Made by a program: the position numbers and the translations under genes. A DNA stretch of 21,410 nt from Clostridia bacterium (GTDB lineage Bacteria > Bacillota > Clostridia > Oscillospirales > Acutalibacteraceae), in assembly GCA_900767015.1 (NCBI GenBank), contig CAAFXQ010000142.1, positions 1-21,410 on the forward strand. The letters are read 5' to 3'. The notes below the pieces were generated by a model. That model was not told where the DNA came from, searched no databases, and saw nothing but the letters and a program-made list of their open reading frames with translations. Below are positions 1 to 6,484 of this stretch, piece after piece (the first letter of the stretch is position 1; every line of letters starts with the position of its first letter).

Positions 1-1
1 G

Positions 2-655
2 TTTGACGTTGTAGCGGAAACAATCAAGAAAACCGCTTTCAAGATTACAAGAATGGGTCAGCTTGTTGCCCGTGAAGCCTCCTCAAGGCTCGGCGTTCCG
101 TTCGGCATCGTTGACCTCTCTCTTGCCCCCACTCCGGCAAAAGGCGACAGCGTAGCCAGAATATTAGAAGAAATGGGACTTGAGGTCTGCGGAACACACG
201 GCACGACTGCGGCGCTGGCTCTTTTAAACGACGCAGTCAAAAAAGGCGGTGTCATGGCAAGTAACCACGTCGGCGGACTTTCGGGTGCCTTTATCCCTGT
301 CAGCGAGGACGAGGGCATGATTGCCGCCGCCAAGACCGGTGCGCTTCATCTTGACAAGTTGGAAGCGATGACCTGCGTATGCTCGGTCGGTCTTGACATG
401 ATTGCCGTTCCGGGCGACACCCCGGCGTCCACCCTTTCGGCGATTATTGCGGACGAAGCGGCCATCGGCGTTGTCAACACCAAGACGACCGCCGTCAGAA
501 TTATCCCTGCCGTCGGCAAGAAGGTCGGCGATATGCTCGAATTCGGCGGACTGTTAGGTTCGGCACCGATTATGCCCGTACATGAATTTTCGTCCGAAGC
601 ATTTGTGGCAAGAGGCGGAAGAATCCCGGCACCGATGCACAGCTTGAAGAACTGA
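2..655 (+). CDS. PFL family protein (UPF0210/DUF711), 5'-truncated by window edge
   Basis: The reading frame is open from base 2 and ends at TGA 653-655, so this is the C-terminal ~217 residues of a protein that is usually about 450 residues. The internal ATG at 53 has no ribosome site and lies inside the conserved region, so it is not the start. Family recognition rests on the glycine-rich stretches ASNHVGGLSGAFIPVSED and the ending GGRIPAPMHSLKN, which are typical of the UPF0210/PFL family. That family is structurally related to pyruvate formate-lyase-like folds, and its biochemical role is not established. In many Firmicutes it sits next to a small ACT-domain gene (known for the family). 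Such a partner would lie upstream, outside the window. No terminator is obvious after the stop; a repeat zone follows. Confidence 0.85.
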   Translation, partial: FDVVAETIKKTAFKITRMGQLVAREASSRLGVPFGIVDLSLAPTPAKGDSVARILEEMGLEVCGTHGTTAALALLNDAVKKGGVMASNHVGGLSGAFIPVSEDEGMIAAAKTGALHLDKLEAMTCVCSVGLDMIAVPGDTPASTLSAIIADEAAIGVVNTKTTAVRIIPAVGKKVGDMLEFGGLLGSAPIMPVHEFSSEAFVARGGRIPAPMHSLKN

Positions 656-714
656 GACATTTTATTTGCGGGTTAAAAGGAGGATAGCTTGCTGTTAAAT
701 TTTGGTTTAACGGG

Positions 715-833
715 ACTCCCTCAGTCACTTCGTGACAGCTCCCTCACCAGGGAGCCAATTATCATCGTCCTAAGAAAAAAGCGATTCAGCCTCCCTCGTG
801 AGGGAGGTGGCGGCGTCAGCCGTCGGAGGGAGT
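715..833. repeat. MITE-like palindromic intergenic element
   Basis: The termini ACTCCCTC (715-722) and GAGGGAGT (826-833) are perfect inverted repeats, and the two arms (715-756 and 789-833) are imperfectly complementary over about 40 bases. Each arm carries its own hairpins: GTCAC-TTC-GTGAC (724-736), GCTCCCT with AGGGAGC (738-755), and CCTCCCTC-GT-GAGGGAGG (790-807). The centre is AT-rich. There is no transposase. The design resembles the short non-autonomous palindromic elements scattered between genes in Oscillospiraceae genomes. That family assignment is from general knowledge and could not be checked here. Confidence 0.7.
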
Positions 834-877
834 AAGCTAAGCTGAATTTTACCTTGCAGTGACAGAGGGGGTTTACA

Positions 878-1083
878 CCGACAAACTAAAATTTATCGCT
901 CATCCTACGGCTCGGGCTGTCATGTGAAAATAAAGTACTGCCTGACCCGGCATTGGTGCCGTCACACGACCGACAAACTAAAATTTACCGCTCATCCTAC
1001 GGCTCGGGCTGTCATGTGAAAATAAAGTACTGCCTGACCCGGCATTGGTGTCGTCACACGACCGACAAACTAAAATTTACCGC
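878..1083. repeat. 92-bp direct tandem repeat, about 2.2 copies
   Basis: The units begin at 878, 970 and 1062 with CCGACAAACTAAAATTTA; the third stops after about 22 bases. The two full copies differ at only a few positions (for example TATCGC versus TACCGC, and GTGCCG versus GTGTCG). Each unit contains nested inverted repeats: GTCATGTGA with TCACACGAC (919-927/962-970; 1011-1019/1054-1062) around the stem-loop CGGCA-TTGG-TGCCG. No coding frame looks real. The array ends about 60 bases before hisF. A TATAAT at 1096-1101 lies just after it, but no convincing -35 box was found. Function is unknown. Confidence 0.85.
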
Positions 1084-1145
1084 ACAACGAAAATCTATAA
1101 TCTGCTATCTGTTGTTTCCAAGTCTTATGAAAGGACTGATTATCC

Positions 1146-1901
1146 ATGATAACAAAACGAATTATCCCCTGCCTTGACGTCAAGGACGGCCGGGTCGTCA
1201 AGGGCGTCAACTTTCTCTCCCTTGCCGACGTTTCATCGCCTGTGAAGCTTGCGAAATATTACAGCGACAACGGAGCGGACGAGCTGGTTTTTTATGACAT
1301 CACCGCTTCGGCGGAGGGCAGAAAGCTTTTTACGGATATTTTGGTTGAGGTTGCGTCTACAATCTTCATTCCGCTGACGGTCGGCGGCGGCATCAACACC
1401 GTTGAGGACTTTGACCGGGTTTTAAAATGCGGAGCGGACAAGGTCAGCGTCAACTCGGGCGCAATCCGAAATCCCGACCTGATACGGCAGGCGGCGATGA
1501 AATACGGCGACCAGTGCGTCGTCATTTCCGCCGACGTCAAGCGTGTTGACGGCGTTTTCCACGTTTTTGCAAAGGGCGGACGGGAGGACACCAAAATGGA
1601 GGCTGTCGAGTGGATTCGCCGCTGTGTCAGTAACGGCGCCGGCGAAGTCGTGCTCAACTCCATTGACACCGACGGCGTGAAAAACGGCTTCGACCTCGAA
1701 ATGCTTGAACGGGTCTGCGACGCTGTCAATGTGCCCGTTATCGCTTCGGGCGGAGCGGGCTGTAAAGAGGACTTTGTTACGCTGTTCAAAACGCTTCCGA
1801 AGGTGGACGCCGGTCTTGCGGCTTCGATTTTCCATTTCGGCGAGGTCGAAATCCGTGACCTGAAAAAGACGCTTCGGGAAAATGCAATCAATGTCAGATG
1901 A
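1146..1901 (+). CDS. hisF: Imidazole glycerol phosphate synthase, cyclase subunit HisF
   Basis: HisF is the (beta/alpha)8-barrel cyclase subunit of IGP synthase. With ammonia from the glutaminase HisH it turns PRFAR into imidazole glycerol phosphate and AICAR (histidine step 5, cytoplasmic). The 251-residue length is normal. The start MITKRIIPCLDVKDGRVVKG carries catalytic Asp11, and the second catalytic Asp is at residue 130 (ISADVKR), exactly as expected. Phosphate-binding loops VGGGI (79-83) and ASGGAG are intact. The ribosome site GAAAGGA (1129-1135) lies 10 bases before the ATG. The gene stands 60 bases after a tandem repeat rather than behind hisA/hisH. Its TGA overlaps the ribosome site of hisIE, so the two are translationally linked. 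HisH must be encoded elsewhere. Confidence 0.97.
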   Translation: MITKRIIPCLDVKDGRVVKGVNFLSLADVSSPVKLAKYYSDNGADELVFYDITASAEGRKLFTDILVEVASTIFIPLTVGGGINTVEDFDRVLKCGADKVSVNSGAIRNPDLIRQAAMKYGDQCVVISADVKRVDGVFHVFAKGGREDTKMEAVEWIRRCVSNGAGEVVLNSIDTDGVKNGFDLEMLERVCDAVNVPVIASGGAGCKEDFVTLFKTLPKVDAGLAASIFHFGEVEIRDLKKTLRENAINVR

Positions 1902-1914
1902 AAGGACGAAAATC

Positions 1915-2562
1915 ATGATTAACATTGACGAACTCAAATTCGACGAAAAAGGGCTGATTCCGGCGGTCGTTGTCGACAGCATCACAAAAAAGGTACTGAC
2001 TGTGGCGTACATGAACCGTGAAAGCCTTGCAATTTCAATGGAAAAGGGGCTGACCTGCTTTTTCAGCCGCTCCCGTCAGGAGCTGTGGCTCAAGGGCGAA
2101 ACAAGCGGCAACTATCAGCATATCGTTTCGATTACCGCCGACTGCGACAAGGACGCCCTGACGGTCGTTGTCGAAAAGGACGGTCCTGCCTGTCATACGG
2201 GAACCGATTCGTGCTTTAACGACCTTGTATGGCAAAGCGAAGAGAGAGCGGAGTTTTCGCTCGAAAGCCTCTATGCTCTTTTAAAAGGACGCAAGGAGAC
2301 TCTTCCAGAAGGGTCTTATACAACCTACCTTTTCCAGAAGGGGATTGACAAAATTCTCAAAAAAGTCGGCGAAGAATGTACCGAGGTCATTATCGCCGGC
2401 AAAGCGGACGACAAAAAGGAAACCATTTACGAAATTGCCGACCTTGCGTATCACGTGATGGTGCTGATGGTAGAGATGGGGATTTCCGTTGAGGATATTC
2501 ATAAAGAGCTTGCTTCCCGTCACGTCATCGACCATAAGGTCAAGCAGGAAAAAATGACCTGA
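1915..2562 (+). CDS. hisIE: Bifunctional phosphoribosyl-AMP cyclohydrolase / phosphoribosyl-ATP pyrophosphatase HisIE
   Basis: This is a 215-residue fusion that catalyses histidine steps 2 (HisE, PR-ATP to PR-AMP) and 3 (HisI, ring opening to ProFAR). The HisI domain occupies roughly residues 1-110, with metal ligands in DCDKDAL (Asp76, Asp78, Asp80; Cys77) and GPACHTGTDSCF (Cys93, Cys100). The HisE domain occupies about 130-205, an all-alpha NTP pyrophosphatase with LFQKGIDKILKKVGEE and YEIADLAYH. I place the start at ATG 1915, preceded by GAAAGGA (1900-1906) at 8 bases. An in-frame ATG at 1882 lies inside hisF and has no ribosome site. Gap to hisF is 13 bases. A long-looped CAAAGGG/CCCTTTG inverted repeat follows (2567-2601), but there is no T-tract, so termination is unclear. 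Confidence 0.96.
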   Translation: MINIDELKFDEKGLIPAVVVDSITKKVLTVAYMNRESLAISMEKGLTCFFSRSRQELWLKGETSGNYQHIVSITADCDKDALTVVVEKDGPACHTGTDSCFNDLVWQSEERAEFSLESLYALLKGRKETLPEGSYTTYLFQKGIDKILKKVGEECTEVIIAGKADDKKETIYEIADLAYHVMVLMVEMGISVEDIHKELASRHVIDHKVKQEKMT

Positions 2563-2610
2563 CCCCCAAAGGGAAAGGAAACAAACGGAATCTGCCCTTT
2601 GACAAAAGCG

Positions 2611-2627
2611 CAAATTGGTACAATTTG
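2611..2627. promoter_or_regulatory. Perfect palindrome upstream of the cotH-like promoter (operator candidate)
   Basis: CAAATTG-GTA-CAATTTG is a perfect 7-bp inverted repeat with a 3-base spacer, about 34 bases upstream of the -35 box of the next gene. It has no T-tract and is too short and AT-rich for a terminator. The geometry fits a dimeric regulator site, but no regulator is identified and chance cannot be excluded. Confidence 0.3.
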
Positions 2628-2660
2628 AATCTAAAATGTTAATTTTTTGTGACAAGAAAG

Positions 2661-2689
2661 TTGACATTTGTAGAGCAAGGTGATATGCT
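2661..2689 (+). promoter_or_regulatory. Sigma-A promoter of the CotH-like gene
   Basis: TTGACA (2661-2666), a 17-base spacer and TATGCT (2684-2689), with an extended -10 TGA at 2681-2683. Predicted transcription start is near 2696, about 25 bases before the ATG at 2721. A TATAAT at 2693-2698 has no matching -35 box. Confidence 0.7.
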
Positions 2690-2720
2690 AAGTATAATAA
2701 ATCTTTAAGAGGTGAATTAT

Positions 2721-4781
2721 ATGAAGCAGATTAGAAAAATACTCAGTATCATTTTGGCGCTGATCATGATTGCTTCCGTGCTTTCCGTTTCGGCGTCAGC
2801 AGCTTTCGGAAACATAACATCTTTTAAAATGAATGTTTACGCAAACGGCAAAGATTCCATTGATACCGTGAATTGGTATAAAGGAGAAGACGGCGTCTAT
2901 TATATGTTTCTGCCCGCAGACACCGATCTTACATCGCTGACGGTGTGGTATGAGGCATCCGATGATATTTATGTCGGCAATACCAAGCTGGTAAACGGTG
3001 AAAAAACAGCCGCTTTTTCCAAGGCAGGTTTGTATACGCTTACGGTCGGAATCAAACGGTATTCGCTTTATGTCATGTGTTCGGCCGAGATTCCGGCAAT
3101 GTATATCACAACACAGTCCGGCAGCCTTGATTATATCCATGCAAGCAAGGACAATAAGGAAGCCGGCTCAATCAGAATCGTAGAAGACGGCAAAGTAACC
3201 GTTGATAAGGAGCTTAAGCAAATTAAAGGCAGAGGAAATGCAACCTGGGAAGCTGCCAAAAAGCCGTATAACATAAAATTCGACAAAAAAACCGACCTTT
3301 TCGGTATGGGAAAGGCCAAGAAATGGACGTTGCTGGCTTCTCATTATGACCCGTCCCTGATAAGAAATACGGTTGCGTTCGGTCTTGCCGAAGAAGTCGG
3401 ACTTCCGTCTACCTCTGAGGTTCAGGCTGTGGATTTGTATATCAACGGCGACTATTTAGGCAACTATCTGGTATGCGAAAGCGTTGAAGTCGGCTCGGAA
3501 CGGGTTGACATAAATGACCTTGACGATGCAAACGAAGAAGCCAATCCGGATATTGACATTGAAGAATGTCCGCGCGGCGGTACGGGTTCCGGCGGTTCGG
3601 TTCCCTCCCCGTATGAGCCCGGCAGCATGATGTGGGTGAACATTCCGAATAATCCCGACAATATTACGGGCGGCTATCTGCTGGAGTTTGATTTTCCGAC
3701 AAGATACAGCACGGAAATCAGCGGTTTTGTTACCAATCAGGGTCAGAATGTTGTCATCAAAAGCCCCGAATATGCGTCACAGGCGGAAACAGAATACATA
3801 AGCTCATTTGTATGCGAGGCCGAAGAGGCGCTTTATTCCGAGAACGGCTATAACGCTCTCGGGAAGCATTACAGCGAGTATTTCGATATGGACTCGTTTG
3901 CAAAAATGTATATTCTTCAGGAATTTACCATGAATCTTGACGCCGGCTATTCCAGCTGTTTCTTCTATAAGGACGCTGATTCGGACAAGCTGATTGCTGC
4001 GCCCGCATGGGACTTTGACAATGCTCTCGGGAACAGTCATGAGCGCTTCGGCGTAAACATCAATAATCCTGACATCTGGTGGGCGAATACTGTTCATTAT
4101 ACTCCGGCGATTGAAGGCGGCGTAAATCAAATACCAACAATTTTTGCAACGGCATATATGCACGAGGACTTCAGAGTGCTTGTTTCCGAAAAATGGGATC
4201 TTTTCGGAAGTGAGGAAACGGTAAACCGTATTGATTCGTTAGCTAAAACGAACGACGCCTCAGCCGTCATGAATGCATACCGTTGGAATCTGTTCTCAGA
4301 CGCTTCCCAATATAACGATAAGCTTAACGCTTACTATGCCGGCACGAACGTTATCAAAAACTTCATTACGGCAAGAACAAAGACGTTGAACAAAGGCTTC
4401 AGCGATTCGTGTGCCATGCTTTATTATGATTCCAACGGCGGCGAAGGCAATGTATTTAATAATGAGGTTGTCCTGATCGGCAATTCCGTTACGGTAAAAG
4501 GTACGAATGTTGACCAAAGCGTTATCACTGCCCCGGCGGGTCGTGTGTTTGCCGGTTGGAACACGGAAAAGGACGGCTCCGGTATTTCCTATTCCGCTGG
4601 TGATTCCATCACTTTGAACGGCAAAACGACGGTGCTGTATGCACAATGGAAGGAATCGGGCGAAGAGGAAGAATGCACCTGTATTTGCCGCCTGAATAAT
4701 GACTTTGCCAGATTTTTCTGCAAATTGTATCGTCTGCTGTGCAAGCTGTTCGGCGTAGAGCCGAAATGCAAATGCTCGTGA
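2721..4781 (+). CDS. Secreted CotH-kinase-family protein with C-terminal InlB-type repeat and Cys-rich amphipathic tail
   Basis: This 686-residue protein starts at ATG 2721, spaced 7 bases after AAGAGGTG; the in-frame GTG at 2712 is part of that ribosome site. Residues 1-28 form a signal peptide (MKQIRK, hydrophobic core, SASAA), so the product is exported. Residues ~125-560 match the CotH family, atypical kinases known from spore-coat protein phosphorylation: GRGNATWEAAKKPYNIKFD (170-188), a conserved R215-N216, and PAWDFDNALG with Asp431/Asp433 as probable metal-binding aspartates (by family analogy). Residues ~567-643 form one InlB/Listeria-Bacteroides repeat (YYDSNGG ... FAGWN ... LYAQW). 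The last 35 residues hold seven cysteines and an amphipathic helix (FARFFCKLYRLLCKLFG). Because it is secreted, it is more likely a surface protein than a mother-cell coat kinase. The substrate is unknown. Confidence 0.88.
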   Translation: MKQIRKILSIILALIMIASVLSVSASAAFGNITSFKMNVYANGKDSIDTVNWYKGEDGVYYMFLPADTDLTSLTVWYEASDDIYVGNTKLVNGEKTAAFSKAGLYTLTVGIKRYSLYVMCSAEIPAMYITTQSGSLDYIHASKDNKEAGSIRIVEDGKVTVDKELKQIKGRGNATWEAAKKPYNIKFDKKTDLFGMGKAKKWTLLASHYDPSLIRNTVAFGLAEEVGLPSTSEVQAVDLYINGDYLGNYLVCESVEVGSERVDINDLDDANEEANPDIDIEECPRGGTGSGGSVPSPYEPGSMMWVNIPNNPDNITGGYLLEFDFPTRYSTEISGFVTNQGQNVVIKSPEYASQAETEYISSFVCEAEEALYSENGYNALGKHYSEYFDMDSFAKMYILQEFTMNLDAGYSSCFFYKDADSDKLIAAPAWDFDNALGNSHERFGVNINNPDIWWANTVHYTPAIEGGVNQIPTIFATAYMHEDFRVLVSEKWDLFGSEETVNRIDSLAKTNDASAVMNAYRWNLFSDASQYNDKLNAYYAGTNVIKNFITARTKTLNKGFSDSCAMLYYDSNGGEGNVFNNEVVLIGNSVTVKGTNVDQSVITAPAGRVFAGWNTEKDGSGISYSAGDSITLNGKTTVLYAQWKESGEEEECTCICRLNNDFARFFCKLYRLLCKLFGVEPKCKCS

Positions 4782-4829
4782 TTTCAGAGCCGGCAACATC
4801 TGATTGCTGTTATAAGTGAATTTACCAAC

Positions 4830-4860
4830 GGGGCTTGTCGGATACCAAAAGACAAGCCCC
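4830..4860 (+). terminator. Stable hairpin after the CotH-like gene, without T-tract
   Basis: GGGGCTTGTC (4830-4839) and GACAAGCCCC (4851-4860) form a perfect 10-bp GC-rich stem with an 11-base loop, 49 bases after the stop. The following bases, GGTCATCAATTTG, are not a T-tract. It may attenuate or protect the 3' end rather than terminate fully. The next gene starts 32 bases later and has no clear promoter of its own. Confidence 0.45.
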
Positions 4861-4892
4861 GGTCATCAATTTGAAAACAACGGAGGTACACC

Positions 4893-5498
4893 ATGGATTT
4901 TTCAACTCTTCAGTCAAACCTTGAAAAAAGCGGCTACACCGTTTCGGTTTTTGAAACAGCCGAAGAAGCGGCTTGCTATCTTGAAAGCACAATCAGCGGG
5001 AAAACGGTTGCGTTCGGCGGCTCGGTCACGGTGCGTGACATGGGACTTTACGAAAAACTCAGCCGAAGCAACACCGTTTACTGGCATTGGAAGCCCGAGG
5101 ACGGACAAACGGGCAAGCAGGTCTGTACGAAAGCCAGAGACACCGAAATTTATATTTCCTCCGTCAACGGCATCGCCGAAACGGGAGAGATTGTCAACAT
5201 TGACGGCAACGGAAACCGTGTTGCGGAAACGACCTACGGTCACGAAAAGGTGTACCTGATTGCCGGCAAGAACAAGGTCGCCGCCGACCTTCATTCGGCA
5301 ATCAGCCGGGCGAGAAATATTGCGTCGCCGATGAACGCAAAGAGACTCGGTATGAAAACGCCCTGCGCCGTTAAGGGCGACAGGTGCTATGACTGCAAAA
5401 GCGCCGACAGAATCTGCCGGGTGCTGAGCGTATTTCTCGAAAAGCCGAACGGCTGCGAGTATGAGGTCGTTCTCATCAACGAGAACATAGGATATTGA
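4893..5498 (+). CDS. LUD domain protein (LutC/YkgG-like, DUF162)
   Basis: This 201-residue protein matches the LUD domain family, named for lactate utilisation proteins LutB/LutC. The glycine-serine loop VAFGGSVTVRDMGLYEKL (residues 39-56) and the C-terminal part with Cys158, Cys165, Cys168 and Cys175 (CAVKGDRCYDCKSADRIC) are typical of the short stand-alone clostridial members. No lutA or lutB neighbour is present, so a role in lactate oxidation is not supported. The function of stand-alone members is not established. The four cysteines could bind metal or an iron-sulfur cluster (inference). The ribosome site GGAGG (4882-4886) lies 6 bases before the ATG. It is convergent with the TVP38-type gene and shares a terminator with it. 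Confidence 0.88.
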   Translation: MDFSTLQSNLEKSGYTVSVFETAEEAACYLESTISGKTVAFGGSVTVRDMGLYEKLSRSNTVYWHWKPEDGQTGKQVCTKARDTEIYISSVNGIAETGEIVNIDGNGNRVAETTYGHEKVYLIAGKNKVAADLHSAISRARNIASPMNAKRLGMKTPCAVKGDRCYDCKSADRICRVLSVFLEKPNGCEYEVVLINENIGY

Positions 5499-5508
5499 TA
5501 AATTCGAA

Positions 5509-5547
5509 GCGGCTGCCGGGAATTCCGACAGCCGCCGTATTTATTTG
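5509..5547. terminator. Bidirectional intrinsic terminator between convergent genes
   Basis: GCGGCTG (5509-5515) pairs with CAGCCGC (5529-5535), and an inner CGG/CCG extends the stem past one mismatch. CGTATTTATTT follows on the plus strand. It lies in the 49-base gap between two converging stops. Confidence 0.75.
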
Positions 5548-6237
5548 TCAGCTTTCCGCTTCCGTTTCGGCCGGCTTTTTTGCTTTAACAAAATACCGGA
5601 CAAGAAACACAACAACACCAATGGGAATAGCGATGATGATTCCTTTGACAATCAGGTGAATCGGAATATAGTCATAGATTCCGTCGCCCAATATCGTAAA
5701 CAGAATGACCCTCGGCATGATTCCGAGTATCGAAGCGGCGAAGTATTTGAGAAAATTACACTTCGAGGCACCCCAGAAAAGCGAAACAAAGTCAATCGGA
5801 AACACCGGCAGAAACCGGATTGAGAAAAGAACAAGAAAACGGTTGTTAAACTGCAGATCCAGTATTTTCTGTCCGCCCTTGCTTTTTTTCAAAAGATTAT
5901 TGACATATTCTCCACCGAGAAACAGCCCTAAAAGATACGTCACAACCACCTCAAGCACAATGCCCGCAAAGTTAATCGCAACTGCCTGCCATGGTGTAAA
6001 AGCCATTCCCACAGCGATATAAATCAGCGAAGCCGGAATCACGAATAAAACGGACTTGACAAGATACACGCCTAAAATCGCCCCTACTGCGGCGGCAAAA
6101 GATGAGCTTGTTTCCACAATGGCTCTGACGTCAATATTTTTGAGTTTATCGTAATTGATGACGGCGACAGCGAAAATAACAAGGGCAACCGCCGCCTTTA
6201 ACGCCGCCGAAAGATTTTGCCTGTGTTTGCTTTTCAT
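5548..6237 (-). CDS. TVP38/TMEM64 family membrane protein (VTT domain)
   Basis: This is a 229-residue integral membrane protein. A short basic N-terminus leads into a first membrane helix (about 13-28). The VTT/DedA-like core follows with the expected re-entrant region: VLFVIPASLIYIAVGMAFTP, then a GIVLEVVVTYLLGLFLGG segment, then the family-typical NNRFLVLFSIRFLPVFPIDFVSLFWGAS. Two further C-terminal hydrophobic segments end in a charged tail. The family belongs to the DedA/VTT superfamily, linked to lipid scrambling or undecaprenyl-phosphate transport, but the substrate of this clade is not established. The ATG at 6237 follows AAAGGGG at about 10 bases. It is transcribed alone from a promoter at 6327-6355. 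Confidence 0.9.
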   Translation of the reverse strand: MKSKHRQNLSAALKAAVALVIFAVAVINYDKLKNIDVRAIVETSSSFAAAVGAILGVYLVKSVLFVIPASLIYIAVGMAFTPWQAVAINFAGIVLEVVVTYLLGLFLGGEYVNNLLKKSKGGQKILDLQFNNRFLVLFSIRFLPVFPIDFVSLFWGASKCNFLKYFAASILGIMPRVILFTILGDGIYDYIPIHLIVKGIIIAIPIGVVVFLVRYFVKAKKPAETEAES

Positions 6238-6326
6238 CGGATCTAAACCCCTTTAATAAAGTTTTATCGGTTCATAATGGATTATACATTCTTTTTTAAC
6301 ATTGCTGACAGCGGAAAGTGTATAAT

Positions 6327-6355
6327 AGTATATAATAGTTTCGGCCGGATTGCAA
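6327..6355 (-). promoter_or_regulatory. Sigma-A promoter of the TVP38-type gene
   Basis: On the minus strand, TTGCAA (6355-6350), a 17-base spacer and TATACT (6332-6327). The predicted leader is about 80 bases. Confidence 0.6.
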
Positions 6356-6427
6356 CCGGATTTTTCTTTCTTTTGCTCATACAGAATAAGCAGGCAGAAA
6401 TTAAAAATAATATAAATAAAAAAGCTA

Positions 6428-6456
6428 TGGACTTTTCGGTGTGGCTGTGTTATAGT
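6428..6456 (+). promoter_or_regulatory. Sigma-A promoter of the radical SAM gene
   Basis: TGGACT (6428-6433), a 17-base spacer and TATAGT (6451-6456), with extended -10 TGT at 6448-6450. The predicted start near 6463 leaves a leader of about 20 bases before ATG 6485. It is divergent from the TVP38-type promoter. Confidence 0.7.
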
Positions 6457-6484
6457 AAAATGAATAATTTTGTGAGGTGTAAAA

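Noticed and set aside
689..835. A frame from TTG through the palindromic element, preceded by AAAGGAGG at 676-683
   Set aside because: The product is a translation of the inverted repeat, of the kind often mis-annotated in such elements. The ribosome-like sequence may be a remnant, but no start or conserved protein supports it.
878..1083. CRISPR-like array
   Set aside because: The repeated unit is the full 92 bases including what would be the spacer. There are no short repeats with unique spacers and no cas genes.
953..1177. Open frame across the 92-bp tandem repeat and the hisF start
   Set aside because: It translates the repeat, overlaps hisF in another frame and has no conserved features.
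2599..2624. TTGACA followed by TACAAT upstream of the CotH-like gene
   Set aside because: The spacer is only 14 bases; the promoter at 2661-2689 has correct spacing and an extended -10 box.
4893..5498. Lactate utilisation operon (lutABC)
   Set aside because: Only a single LUD-domain gene is present, with no LutA or LutB homologue nearby, so the lactate-oxidation assignment is not supported.
6321..6365. TATAAT motifs and a CCGG-flanked T-rich stretch read as a plus-strand promoter and terminator
   Set aside because: No -35 box fits with acceptable spacing and the stem is only 4 bp. The same bases form a good minus-strand promoter for the TVP38-type gene.
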